A DNA stretch of 64,000 nt from Clostridia bacterium (GTDB taxonomy: Bacteria; Bacillota; Clostridia; Christensenellales; Pumilibacteraceae). The stretch covers positions 1 to 64,000 of the forward strand of contig JAAVYI010000017.1 in the NCBI GenBank assembly GCA_022791055.1, written 5' to 3'. This document shows, one piece after another, positions 17,621-26,112 of this stretch. A model generated the notes under the pieces. It saw nothing but the letters and a program-made list of their open reading frames with translations. It was not told the origin of the DNA and ran no database searches. The translations under genes and the position numbers were made by a program. The stretch's first letter is position 1; each line of letters begins with the position of its first letter.

Positions 17621-18495
17621 TGAGCGTTTCGACACACATTCGCAGCAAAGGCGATACGGCATTCAATATCGTCAACAGCATTCTGCTCGTTCTCTTTATG
17701 CTGTTTACGCTGATGCCGATACTCAATATTTTGGCGACCGCGCTCAGTACGCACTCGCAAACGGTGCTGTTCTGGCCGGTCAAGTTCGACCTGTTCGCCG
17801 TCAAAACGGTGCTGACCGAGCCGAAGTTTTACCGCGCGTTTTTGGTGACGATCATCGTCACGGTGTGCGGCACGGCTATCAGCGTTTTGGCCATGGCGCT
17901 CGCCGCCTATCCGCTGTCTAAAAAGGACTTGCCGCTGCGCCGCACGGTGATGATCTACTTTTTCATCTCGATGCTGTTTTCGGGCGGCATGGTGCCGAAC
18001 TACATTTTGATGTCGACGCTCAAACTGACCAACACGCTGTTTGCGCTCATTCTGCCGTCGGCCGTACAAGTGTTTCACCTCATTCTGATCAAAAACTTTT
18101 TCGAAGGTCTCCCGGAGGCGCTCGAGGAGTCGGCGCGCATCGACGGGGCGAACAACTTGCAAATTCTGTTCCGCATCATTTTTCCCATATCGATTTCGAT
18201 GCTGGTGACGGTCTGCCTGTTTACCGCCGTTGTGTACTGGAACAACTATTTCAACGCCTTGATGTATATTTCGGCCGCGCATTCCAATCTGTACCCGCTG
18301 CCGTTCTATATCGTCAACGTTACCGAACAGTTCCGCGACCCCAACGCGGCGATCGTGTTGGGCGAAAAGTTCAAGTACGAGGAGAATATCAAAGCGGCGA
18401 CGATCATTCTGTCGATGCTGCCGATCGTTTGCACCTATCCGTTCTTTTTAAAGTATTTTACCAAAGGCGTTGTCGTCGGGGCGGTGAAGGGATGA
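17620..18495 (+). CDS. Sugar ABC transporter permease (second subunit)
   Basis: A 291-residue permease of the MalG/YtcP type with six predicted helices. The EAA loop is EALEESARIDGANNLQILFR (about 166-185), followed by the FPISISMLVT helix. TAATG overlap with the first permease and ATGA overlap with the ROK kinase show tight coupling. Together the two permeases form the channel of a type I sugar importer. Confidence 0.92.
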   Translation: MSVSTHIRSKGDTAFNIVNSILLVLFMLFTLMPILNILATALSTHSQTVLFWPVKFDLFAVKTVLTEPKFYRAFLVTIIVTVCGTAISVLAMALAAYPLSKKDLPLRRTVMIYFFISMLFSGGMVPNYILMSTLKLTNTLFALILPSAVQVFHLILIKNFFEGLPEALEESARIDGANNLQILFRIIFPISISMLVTVCLFTAVVYWNNYFNALMYISAAHSNLYPLPFYIVNVTEQFRDPNAAIVLGEKFKYEENIKAATIILSMLPIVCTYPFFLKYFTKGVVVGAVKG

Positions 18496-19334
18496 GACTG
18501 GCTGCTATCGATTTGGGCGGCACGGCCGTCAAGGGCGCGCATCTATGCGACGGAAAGATCATCCGCCGCCACCGCGCGCCGACCGTGTGCGTCGACCGAC
18601 AAACCGTACTCGATTCGGTCTGTACGGTCATCGACGCGTGCAAGCCGTTCGACGGCATTGCCGTCTCGTCCGCCGGCGACATCGATCCGTATCGCGGCGT
18701 TTGCACGTATGCAACCGACAATCTTCCCGGCTTTACCGGGCTGGATATTCGCGCGTATTTGTCGGCGCGATACGGCGTTCCTGTGTCTGTCATAAACGAC
18801 GGCCACGCCGCGCTGTTGGGCGAGGCGACGGCGCGCACGCATAACGAGCCGACCGTCATGCTGACGCTGGGTACGGGCGTAGGCGGGGCATACTACGACG
18901 GCAAAGCGGTCGTATTCGGCGACGATTTTACGTTCGGCCGATTCGGACATCTGCCGCTTGTCGAAAACGGGCTGAAATGCACCTGCGGCAAACGCGGCTG
19001 TATCGAAGCATATATTTCGGGGTCGGCGGTCGTGCGGGCGGCGTCGGCGATCGATTTGACGCCCGCGGAACTGTTCGTTTCGGACAGGCCGCAAGCCGTA
19101 GCGGCGGTCGAAACGTTCTGCCGCGATCTGGCTGCGACGCTCGAGACGATACACGCGCAAGCGCCGTTCGCGCTGTGTATCATCGGCGGCGGCGTGGCGC
19201 GTTCGGCGGCGGCGTGGCTGCCGATACTCAAAAAATATACGACGCGGCGGGTCGAGGCGGCGACACTGGGTGACGATGCCGGACTGCTCGGCGCGGCGGC
19301 GTGGTTTCGGGAGGCTGTATGCGGTACGATGTAG
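18492..19334 (+). CDS. ROK family sugar kinase, possibly ManNAc kinase
   Basis: A 280-residue kinase with the ATP-binding DLGGTAVKGAHL at the N-terminus, the sugar-binding region GVPVSVINDGHAA, the GTGVGGAYYDGK loop and the zinc motif CTCGKRGCIEAY (about 162-173). It lacks the winged-helix domain of ROK repressors, so it is an enzyme. Because the operon begins with NanE, the simplest role is phosphorylation of ManNAc to ManNAc-6-phosphate; GlcNAc or glucose are alternatives. The ATG lies inside the permease stop, and its 3' end overlaps the FAD gene by 16 bases. Confidence 0.88.
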   Translation: MRLAAIDLGGTAVKGAHLCDGKIIRRHRAPTVCVDRQTVLDSVCTVIDACKPFDGIAVSSAGDIDPYRGVCTYATDNLPGFTGLDIRAYLSARYGVPVSVINDGHAALLGEATARTHNEPTVMLTLGTGVGGAYYDGKAVVFGDDFTFGRFGHLPLVENGLKCTCGKRGCIEAYISGSAVVRAASAIDLTPAELFVSDRPQAVAAVETFCRDLAATLETIHAQAPFALCIIGGGVARSAAAWLPILKKYTTRRVEAATLGDDAGLLGAAAWFREAVCGTM

Positions 19335-20827
19335 CAGTCATCGGCGCGGGATTGGGCGGCTTGAACGCCGCGATTTCGGCCGCTAAAAACGGGTGTCGGG
19401 TCATTTTGACCGAGCAGTACGACCGCATCGGCGGGCAGTTGACCGCGCAGGCCGTGCCGCCCGACGAACATCGCTGGATCGAAACGACCGGTTGTACGGC
19501 GTCCTATCGTGCATACCGCAACGAGGTGCGCGACCGTTATCGCAACCACCCGCAAATTATCGACGCGCTCAAGTCGGCCGCGGCGTTCTGCCCGGGCGGT
19601 TCGTCGGTGTCGCGGTTGGCACATCCGCCTAAGTTGGCGCAGGAACTGTTGGACGCGCGGCTCAAGCCCTATCTCGACAGCGGCGCGGTTACGCTATGTT
19701 TACACTGCGCGCCCGTAAGCGCCGGGCGCGAGAACGGACATTTGTACACCGTCACCATGTCGGACGGCAAGACGATCGAGGCCGACTATTTTATCGACGC
19801 TACCGAGACGGGCGACTTGTTGGCGGTGTGCGGCGCGGGCTACGTGACGGGTGCGGAATCGCGCTTGGAGACGGGCGAGGCGCTCGCGCCCGAAACGGCT
19901 TGCCCGACCGACATGCAGCCGGTCACGTGGGTGGCCGCTTGCGACTACAAGGCGGGGCGCAGCGAGCCGATCGAGCGGCCGGCCGAATACGACTTTTTCC
20001 GCAAGTACCCGATGCCTTATGACAAATACGACGTGCTGGGTATGCGCGGTCCCGACTCGCGGACGGGAAAGTCGAAACGGTTCGGCTTTTTCAACGGCGA
20101 GACCGACGGCGACGAAAAGCTGTTCGGCCTGTTTACCTACCGCCGAATCGTCAACGCCGCGCATTTTAAGGCCGGAGAGCCGGTCGACGTGACGCTGATC
20201 AACTGGCCGCAAAACGACTATTTTATGGGCAATATCTTCGGCACGGGCGACGACGCGCACCACCGATACATGGCGCGGCAGTTGACGCTCAGTCTGATTT
20301 ACTGGTTGCAGACCGAAGGCGGCTATAAGGGCTTGGGGCTTAGGACGGATATTTTGGGAACGTCGGACGGCCTTGCCGCCGCGCCCTATATCCGCGAATC
20401 GCGCCGCATGAAAGCGCGCTACACCGTGACGGCCGACGACGTGACCGAAGGGCGCGTATATAAGCATAGCGTCGGCGTCGGGCAGTATCATATCGATTTG
20501 CATATCACCACCGTAACGCATACGTTTTTGTTTGCGCCGACAAAGCCGTTCGAGATCCCTTTGGGCGCGCTCATTTCGGCCGATACCGACAACCTTTTGG
20601 CCGGTTGCAAAAACATCGGCACCACGCATTTGACCAACGGCTGTTACCGCACGCACCCGGTCGAGTGGAATATCGGCGAGTCGGCCGGCCTGCTTGCGGC
20701 GTACTGCGCGCGACAGAAGATCGAGCCGTATGAAGTGGAGCAAAACGAGCGGCATTTTTCCGAACTGGAACGGCTTTTACACGACAACGGTATTCTCAAT
20801 CATTGGCCGCGGCACGTTTTTTCTTGA
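19319..20827 (+). CDS. FAD-dependent oxidoreductase (FAD_oxidored/PF12831 type)
   Basis: A 502-residue flavoprotein. The dinucleotide fold is at the extreme N-terminus (DVAVIGAGLGGLNAAISAAK, then ILTEQYDRIGGQ), a second FAD block is YFIDATETGDLLAVCG (about 155), and TDNLLAGCKNIGTTHLTNG near 425 resembles the family's C-terminal FAD contact. Start 19319 has GGGAGG before it. Members of this family occur in many polysaccharide loci of gut bacteria, where their sugar or sugar-acid substrate is generally not proven. Here it may oxidise a product of the locus. The rpiR promoter begins over its stop codon. Confidence 0.82.
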   Translation: MRYDVAVIGAGLGGLNAAISAAKNGCRVILTEQYDRIGGQLTAQAVPPDEHRWIETTGCTASYRAYRNEVRDRYRNHPQIIDALKSAAAFCPGGSSVSRLAHPPKLAQELLDARLKPYLDSGAVTLCLHCAPVSAGRENGHLYTVTMSDGKTIEADYFIDATETGDLLAVCGAGYVTGAESRLETGEALAPETACPTDMQPVTWVAACDYKAGRSEPIERPAEYDFFRKYPMPYDKYDVLGMRGPDSRTGKSKRFGFFNGETDGDEKLFGLFTYRRIVNAAHFKAGEPVDVTLINWPQNDYFMGNIFGTGDDAHHRYMARQLTLSLIYWLQTEGGYKGLGLRTDILGTSDGLAAAPYIRESRRMKARYTVTADDVTEGRVYKHSVGVGQYHIDLHITTVTHTFLFAPTKPFEIPLGALISADTDNLLAGCKNIGTTHLTNGCYRTHPVEWNIGESAGLLAAYCARQKIEPYEVEQNERHFSELERLLHDNGILNHWPRHVFS

Positions 20828-20852
20828 CGGCGCGCGAAAAAGGGTATATAAT
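20824..20852 (+). promoter_or_regulatory. Promoter of rpiR-GH38
   Basis: TTGACG (20824-20829), 17 bases, TATAAT (20847-20852). The -35 box overlaps the stop of the FAD gene, so the regulator can be made both from this promoter and by read-through. Confidence 0.88.
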
Positions 20853-20870
20853 GAAATAAATTTTCATTAT
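20848..20870 (+). promoter_or_regulatory. Predicted RpiR operator, autoregulatory copy
   Basis: A perfect palindrome with 9-bp arms, ATAATGAAA-N5-TTTCATTAT, overlapping the -10 box and start point. It shares core, spacing and position with the nanE operator at 5671-5693. This implies that the regulator represses itself and the nanE operon together. Confidence 0.82.
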
Positions 20871-20883
20871 GCAGGGGGTCGCC

Positions 20884-21702
20884 GTGCTGGGAAAAGTATT
20901 CGAACGGGTGGACGCATACCGCGACAACGCAACAAAGACCGAACGTAAATTTATCGACCAACTCAAAGACATGGATCGCAACAGCCTGATCTATTTGTCG
21001 ATCACCGATTTGGCCGAATCGTTGGGCGTGGCGGAGGCTACCGTATTGCGGTTTTGCCGCAAGCTGGGGTACAAGGGATTTCAAGATTTCAAATTGCATC
21101 TTTCGCAGGACATTGCAACCGACGTCGGCGACGACGAGTCCAAGCCGAAGCGGTTGGCCGACGAAATGGCCGATTCGATTCTACAGGCCTATAAGCAGCT
21201 CGACTACGAAGAATGCTTACGGGTGGCCGATAAGATCATCGGCGCGCGCAAGCTGTGCGTGTTCGCGGTGGGCAACTCGCAGATCGCGGCGCTCGCCGTC
21301 AAGGCGCGGCTGATCAAGGCGGGGATCAACGCCGAAAACGCATCCGACAACCACGCGCAAGCGATCATTACCGCAAATTTAAGTAAAAACGATCTGCTGA
21401 TCTTATTCAGCGTTTCGGGCGGAACGCTCGACATCATCAAGCTGGCCGAAATCGCGCACGCCAACGGTACGCCGGTCGTCGTCATTACCAACTATTCCAA
21501 ATCGCCGTTAAGCAAGTACGCCGATTATTTATTGTACACCTCGCGCAAAGAGGCGGCTTACGAGGGCGGGTCGCTTGCGACCGTTGCCTCGCAGATCTAC
21601 ATAACCGACGTGCTGTGTACCGCCGTATTCGAGCGGTTAGGCGAGCGCGCGACCGAAAACGCCGGAAAAGCGTCGGGCGCGGTCAGCGACAAGTCGGTTT
21701 GA
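20884..21702 (+). CDS. RpiR (MurR/RpiR) family transcriptional regulator
   Basis: A 272-residue regulator. The N-terminal HTH_6 domain (about 1-75) includes LSITDLAESLGVAEATVLRFCRKLGYKGFQDFK, and the C-terminal SIS domain (about 110-250) has VFAVGNSQIAAL and LFSVSGGTLDIIKLAEIAHANGTPVVVITN, the phosphosugar pocket. The GTG at 20884 is preferred because AGGGGG lies at 20873-20878; the ATG at 20869 overlaps the operator. The likely effector is a phosphorylated amino sugar such as ManNAc-6-P or GlcNAc-6-P, which would release the repressor from the two palindromes. It is followed 33 bases later by the GH38 gene in the same direction. Confidence 0.92.
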   Translation: MLGKVFERVDAYRDNATKTERKFIDQLKDMDRNSLIYLSITDLAESLGVAEATVLRFCRKLGYKGFQDFKLHLSQDIATDVGDDESKPKRLADEMADSILQAYKQLDYEECLRVADKIIGARKLCVFAVGNSQIAALAVKARLIKAGINAENASDNHAQAIITANLSKNDLLILFSVSGGTLDIIKLAEIAHANGTPVVVITNYSKSPLSKYADYLLYTSRKEAAYEGGSLATVASQIYITDVLCTAVFERLGERATENAGKASGAVSDKSV

Positions 21703-21735
21703 CGGTTTGCCGCGCGCGCGGGGAAAGGAGTCGAT

Positions 21736-24639
21736 ATGATCAACCATGCGCAAAATGAAAGAATGATCGCCAAAGTAGCCGGGCTTACCGACTATTACGG
21801 CGGTTTCGAAGTGATAAAAAAGACGCCGGTCGCCGACGTCCTTTTTTCGCAAAAACGAGACGGCGAGACCGCGCCGCCGCCGCGCGCGATCCGAAACGGC
21901 GAGACCTGGGGCGGCGACTTTGTGTATGCGACGTTTACGTTTACGCTGAAAAAGGCGGCCGTGCTCGAGATCGACAACGGCGCACCGGAAAATACCGTTT
22001 TTTGCGACGGCGAGCCTGTGGGGCTTACCGACTATACGGCGGGCGTGCGCACGCCGAACGAACGGTTACACCGCTATATCGGCGTGCCGGCGGGCAAGAT
22101 CACCGTCGAGGGGTACGCCGGACACACCTATTACGGCACCATGCCGCGCGACGGAAAACAAACGTTTTTCTTCAACGGCTACATGCCGACGCGCACATAC
22201 GGCGGCATTTATGCCGTGACGTTCGACGAGCCGTTACGGACGTTCGACTTTTTGCTCGGGCAATTGAATGCCTGCTACCGCGCGCAGGCCGACGCCTTTT
22301 ACCATGCGGGGCTGACCGATGTGTATCATGCGCTGTTCGACGTCATGCCACTGTCCCGCCGTCCGACCAAAGATGAGGTTGCGCGCGGAACGCAGATCTT
22401 AAAAGCCTTTTTCGACAGGCAGCAGGGCGGCGAAAAGCCGTATGTGGGCGCGATCGGACATTCGCACCTCGACACCGCCTGGCTGTGGCCGGTGGTCGAG
22501 ACCAAGCGCAAGGCGTTGCGCACGGCCTCGAACGCAGTACAACTGCTGAAAAAATATCCCGACTATCGGTTTTTGATGTCGAGCGTGCTGTATTACGACT
22601 GGTTTCGTCAGTATCCCGATTTCTATCGGGACGTGTGCGCGCTGGTCGAAAGCGGGCGGTGGGAGACGACGGCGGGCTGGGTCGAATGCGACTGTAATCT
22701 GACCGGTGCGGAAGCGCTGTGCCGCCAGTTCGCCCGCGGCGCGCGGTTCCAAAAACAGCAGTTCGGCAAAACGCCCGAAGTGTTTTGGCTGCCCGACACG
22801 TTCGGCTACAGCGCGGCGCTGCCGCAGATCATGCGCCTTTCGGGCGTCCAATACTTTTTGACGACAAAACTGAGCTGGAACGACACAAACCGATTCCCGT
22901 ATGATACTTTCGTTTGGCGCGGCTTGGACGGCAGCGCGGTCAAAGTGCATTTCAATTCGACGCACACGCGGCTCGACCCGACGGCCGTTTCGGCGCGTTG
23001 CGGCAACATCGTCGGCAAGCACTATGCGCCCTATGCGCTGATGGCCTACGGCTACGGCGACGGCGGCGCGGGGCCGAACGAAGATATGGTACGCGAGGCG
23101 CTGTTGTGCGAGCGCTATCCGGCGGCCAAGGTCGAGCATACGTCGGTACAGGCCTTTATGGAACGGCTGCCCGACGAACTGCCCGTTTGGAACGGCGAGC
23201 TGTATCTCGAATTGCACCGCGGCACGCTGACCGGACGGCACGATTTGAAAAAATACAATCGGCTTTTGGAGAACGCGTTACACGCCGCCGAATTTGTCGG
23301 TGCGCTGACGGGTACGGGGAAAGAGACGACCGACCGCGCGTATGACACGCTGATGCTCAACCAGTTTCACGATATTTTGCCCGGCACGTCGATCGCCTGC
23401 GTCAACGACGAGGCGGAAGCCGATTTGCGCGGCGCGCTCGACATGCTCGACGGGTTTATGGTCGACACGCTCGGGCGCGGCGATCTGCCGCTCAATACGC
23501 TGTCGTTTCCCGTTTCGGGCTACGTCTTGGCGACCGATCGGCCGTCGCCGTCCTACATTGCGCCCGACGGCAAAACGGTTTCGCCCGTGCGCGTCGATAT
23601 GCCGGCATGGGGAACGGGGCGCATCGTAGCGCAGCCCTCGCCGCCCGTATATGCCGACGGCGTTATCGAAACGCCGTTCTATACGGCGAAGATCGGCGAA
23701 AGCGGCTTAAGCTCGCTCGTATACGAGGGGCGCGAGATCGCGTGCGGCGTGCTCGGCAAAATGACGGTCGGCGAGGATCTGCCGCTGTTGTGGGACAACT
23801 GGGACATCGACGCCGACCAGGCGCTCAAACGCCGCGCCGCCGTGCGGACGGAACTGACGCATTTTACCTGCGGCGGACTGCTCGTCGTGCGCGAGATGTA
23901 TCGCATTGCCGACAAGTCGACTTTGACGCGCGACATCGTGTTCAATGCGTCCGATCCGCTGATCCGTTTCGATACGGCGGTCGACTGGCAGGACGATCAC
24001 ACGTTATTGACCGTCGAGTTCGAAACCGATCTGTTTTCGCCGCAGGTGCGCAGCGAAGTGCAGTTCGGGTTTATCGACCGCAGCGTGTACAATTCGACGC
24101 CGACCGAACAGGCGGCTTTCGAGTACGTCAATCACCGTTGGTCGGAACTGCGAGAGGACACGCTGGCCTTTACGCTGATCAACGACTGTAAATACGGGGT
24201 GCATTGCGACGGCGGCACGCTGGGACTGAGCCTGATCAAAAGCGGCACGCACCCCGACGAGCGGGGCGAGCGCGGGGTCAAATCGTTCTCGTATGCGATC
24301 TGCGTCCGTGCCGCCGATACGGCCGAAACGGTGCGCACAGCCGCGGCGTTCAATATGCGGCCGCCGTTTGTCGAAAAAACGTTGCGCGCGCCGTTTGCGA
24401 TCTCCTCGCCGTCGGTCGTGTGCGAGACGGTCAAACTTGCCGAGGACGGAGGAATCGCGTTTAGACTGTACGAGTGCGCGCGCAAAGTGTCGCCGTGCCG
24501 CATCGACTTCGATACGCAAAGCGCGTTTTTCGAAAGCGATATTCCCGAACTGTCGCTGACCCCGATCGGGCAGGGAACGACGCTCGAAATGACCTTCCGT
24601 CCGTTCGAGATCAAAACGATCGTCGTCAAACCGCTGTAG
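21736..24639 (+). CDS. GH38 alpha-mannosidase
   Basis: A 967-residue cytoplasmic alpha-mannosidase of the GH38 family, retaining and zinc dependent. Zinc ligands are His244 and Asp246 in GHSHLDTAWLWP, the nucleophile is Asp354 in VFWLPDTFGYS, and a further ligand is the His in NQFHDILPGTSI (about 546). An N-terminal beta domain (1-230) and C-terminal beta domains (about 650-967) complete the usual architecture. No signal peptide is present, so it trims imported mannosides. AAGGAG precedes the ATG. It is cotranscribed with rpiR, which places mannose removal under the same control as the amino-sugar genes and suggests a mannose plus HexNAc substrate such as N-glycan core pieces. Confidence 0.95.
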   Translation: MINHAQNERMIAKVAGLTDYYGGFEVIKKTPVADVLFSQKRDGETAPPPRAIRNGETWGGDFVYATFTFTLKKAAVLEIDNGAPENTVFCDGEPVGLTDYTAGVRTPNERLHRYIGVPAGKITVEGYAGHTYYGTMPRDGKQTFFFNGYMPTRTYGGIYAVTFDEPLRTFDFLLGQLNACYRAQADAFYHAGLTDVYHALFDVMPLSRRPTKDEVARGTQILKAFFDRQQGGEKPYVGAIGHSHLDTAWLWPVVETKRKALRTASNAVQLLKKYPDYRFLMSSVLYYDWFRQYPDFYRDVCALVESGRWETTAGWVECDCNLTGAEALCRQFARGARFQKQQFGKTPEVFWLPDTFGYSAALPQIMRLSGVQYFLTTKLSWNDTNRFPYDTFVWRGLDGSAVKVHFNSTHTRLDPTAVSARCGNIVGKHYAPYALMAYGYGDGGAGPNEDMVREALLCERYPAAKVEHTSVQAFMERLPDELPVWNGELYLELHRGTLTGRHDLKKYNRLLENALHAAEFVGALTGTGKETTDRAYDTLMLNQFHDILPGTSIACVNDEAEADLRGALDMLDGFMVDTLGRGDLPLNTLSFPVSGYVLATDRPSPSYIAPDGKTVSPVRVDMPAWGTGRIVAQPSPPVYADGVIETPFYTAKIGESGLSSLVYEGREIACGVLGKMTVGEDLPLLWDNWDIDADQALKRRAAVRTELTHFTCGGLLVVREMYRIADKSTLTRDIVFNASDPLIRFDTAVDWQDDHTLLTVEFETDLFSPQVRSEVQFGFIDRSVYNSTPTEQAAFEYVNHRWSELREDTLAFTLINDCKYGVHCDGGTLGLSLIKSGTHPDERGERGVKSFSYAICVRAADTAETVRTAAAFNMRPPFVEKTLRAPFAISSPSVVCETVKLAEDGGIAFRLYECARKVSPCRIDFDTQSAFFESDIPELSLTPIGQGTTLEMTFRPFEIKTIVVKPL

Positions 24640-24668
24640 CACTAAGCAAAATAAAAACGCAAAAAAAC

Positions 24669-24697
24669 AAAAAGTCCCGTCGGTCGGGACTTTTTTT
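24669..24697 (+). terminator. Terminator of the glycan locus
   Basis: Stem AAAAAGTCCCG/CGGGACTTTTT with loop TCGGT and a run of seven T. It also has an A-rich left flank and may serve the convergent hydrolase gene. Confidence 0.92.
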
Positions 24698-24717
24698 CGG
24701 TTGGTCGGTCAGCGGTT

Positions 24718-25506
24718 TTAGCTAGGGCATTTTCGCAAAAAGTTTTCCAAACACACATTAAATTCTTGCGGGGCGTCCATGTTCACGCAATGGCCGGCGC
24801 CCGGCATGACGATGCTATCGCAATGTTCGTATGCCGCCCATTCGTTTACGATTTCGATTTCCGCCGGTATGTCGTGTTCGCCGCAACCGACGAATAACGG
24901 ATAGGGGCGTTGTTTTTGGGGATACCGATTGATCAATTTTTGCAGCCCGGCCAAATACCGAAACGAACGTTTTTTAAATTGCAGGTTCAGCGCATAAAAG
25001 GCGTCTTGCGCGTCGCTCGTATAGGCGCTGATCTTTTTGTTGGCTTTTGCGAACCATTTGATCGAAAACAGGGCTTTGCACATGATTTTCATTTGACTTT
25101 TTCCGTTGGCCTTTTGGCGGGAAATATCAAAATGATTGATGTCGTAGCCTCCGAAACAAGCGAGCGACAACACTTTGTTTTCGTATTTGTTGGCAAAGTC
25201 TTGTATGAATACCGACCCCAACGACACCCCGACAAAATGCGCGGCGGGGATATTGTGCTTTTGGAAAATGCGGTCTATCCAATCGGACATTTCGGTAACA
25301 GCGTCGCCTTTGCGTGCGCGAACGGAATCGCCGTGTCCCAAAATATCGATCGCCAGCAAATTGTATTTGCCCGAAAAGTACGCAAATTGCGCTTTGAACA
25401 TGCGATGGTCGACAAAAGCGGCGTGCATAAAAACAAGCCACTCTTTCTGCGCGGTGTCGTCGATATAATAGGCAATGGGCGAATCTTCGAGATATAACTT
25501 TTCCAT
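24718..25506 (-). CDS. Alpha/beta hydrolase
   Basis: A 262-residue alpha/beta-hydrolase fold protein. The oxyanion region is LVFMHAAFVDHRMF (about 24-37), LAIDILGHGDS follows, the nucleophile elbow is GVSLGS (Ser near 95) and the catalytic His is in MPGAGHCVNMDAP near the end. A cap region rich in Lys and aromatic residues (about 130-185) covers the site. No signal peptide. The substrate is unknown. It has its own promoter and no operon partner. Confidence 0.85.
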   Translation of the reverse strand: MEKLYLEDSPIAYYIDDTAQKEWLVFMHAAFVDHRMFKAQFAYFSGKYNLLAIDILGHGDSVRARKGDAVTEMSDWIDRIFQKHNIPAAHFVGVSLGSVFIQDFANKYENKVLSLACFGGYDINHFDISRQKANGKSQMKIMCKALFSIKWFAKANKKISAYTSDAQDAFYALNLQFKKRSFRYLAGLQKLINRYPQKQRPYPLFVGCGEHDIPAEIEIVNEWAAYEHCDSIVMPGAGHCVNMDAPQEFNVCLENFLRKCPS

Positions 25507-25524
25507 GTTACGCTCCTATATAGT

Positions 25525-25553
25525 ATAGTACCGGCAATCGCCTGGATTGTCAA
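25525..25553 (-). promoter_or_regulatory. Promoter of the alpha/beta hydrolase gene
   Basis: On the - strand TTGACA (25553-25548), 17 bases, TACTAT (25530-25525), with AGGAG just before the ATG. Confidence 0.75.
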
Positions 25554-25586
25554 TGCAAATGCGAAAATTTTTATAATTAAGAAATA

Positions 25587-25610
25587 AGCCTTGCCGATAA
25601 CGACAAGGCT
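25587..25610 (-). terminator. Probable terminator after the tRNA genes
   Basis: AGCCTTG (25587-25593) pairs with CAAGGCT (25604-25610). On the - strand the stem is followed by a T-rich stretch, suited to ending the two-tRNA transcript. The T tract is interrupted, so strength is uncertain. Confidence 0.55.
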
Positions 25611-25644
25611 ATTGACGAATTAAAGGTTCAACCTTTATCGTCTT

Positions 25645-25727
25645 TGGTGCGAAGGACGGGACTTGAACCCGTACGGTTGCCCACACGCCCCTCAAACGTG
25701 CGCGTCTGCCAATTCCGCCACCATCGC
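25645..25727 (-). tRNA. tRNA-Leu (anticodon GAG)
   Basis: On the - strand a class II tRNA of 83 bases including encoded CCA. The acceptor pairs GCGATGG with CCTTCGC (one mismatch). A seven-base anticodon loop UUGAGGG on a CACGU/GCGUG stem gives GAG. A long variable arm and GGTTCAAGTCCC T-arm follow. It reads CUC and CUU leucine codons. Confidence 0.92.
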
Positions 25728-25749
25728 AAATAAAAAAGAGGGGTAAAGT

Positions 25750-25835
25750 TGGTGCCGAAGGTCGGACTCGAACCGACACGCCCTCGCGGGCACTGGATTT
25801 TGAGTCCAGCGCGTCTGCCATTTCACCACTTCGGC
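25750..25835 (-). tRNA. tRNA-Leu (anticodon CAA)
   Basis: On the - strand a class II tRNA of 86 bases with encoded CCA. The acceptor GCCGAAG pairs with CTTCGGC. The anticodon loop CUCAAAA on a CUGGA/UCCAG stem gives CAA, reading UUG. The variable arm GCCCGCGAGGGC is long, as expected for leucine. It lies 22 bases upstream of the second tRNA in the same transcript. Confidence 0.93.
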
Positions 25836-25850
25836 GCAGTCAACTTAAAT

Positions 25851-25879
25851 ATAGTAACACATAATCGAAATTTTGACAA
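25851..25879 (-). promoter_or_regulatory. Promoter of the two tRNA-Leu genes
   Basis: On the - strand TTGTCA (25879-25874), 17 bases, TACTAT (25856-25851), about 15 bases upstream of the first tRNA. Confidence 0.65.
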
Positions 25880-26019
25880 GCGATTGCCGCCGCTTTTTTG
25901 CAAATTTTTTATAAAATCATATTGCGGCCGTTTTAAGCATAAGCGATCCGCTCGGCAAAAAATGCGCCTTAAAGTTCGGCGCTTTGGCAAATTAAAGCGG
26001 CTACACCGTATTCAATCGC

Positions 26020-26048
26020 TGTACATTCGGCCGCCGAAATGGTACAAT
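26020..26048 (+). promoter_or_regulatory. Promoter of polA
   Basis: TGTACA (26020-26025), 17 bases, TACAAT (26043-26048) with TGG before it (extended -10). From 25880 to 26019 I see no other feature. Confidence 0.6.
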
Positions 26049-26112
26049 ACAGAGTATACGAAAGCGGGCGCGCTAAGGCTTAGCGTCGGCCGAAAAGGGG
26101 AACACTGTAATT

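Noticed and set aside
19700-20755. 351-codon antisense frame inside the FAD oxidoreductase gene
   Set aside because: Same reason: shadow of a G+C-rich gene, with an Arg-rich meaningless translation.
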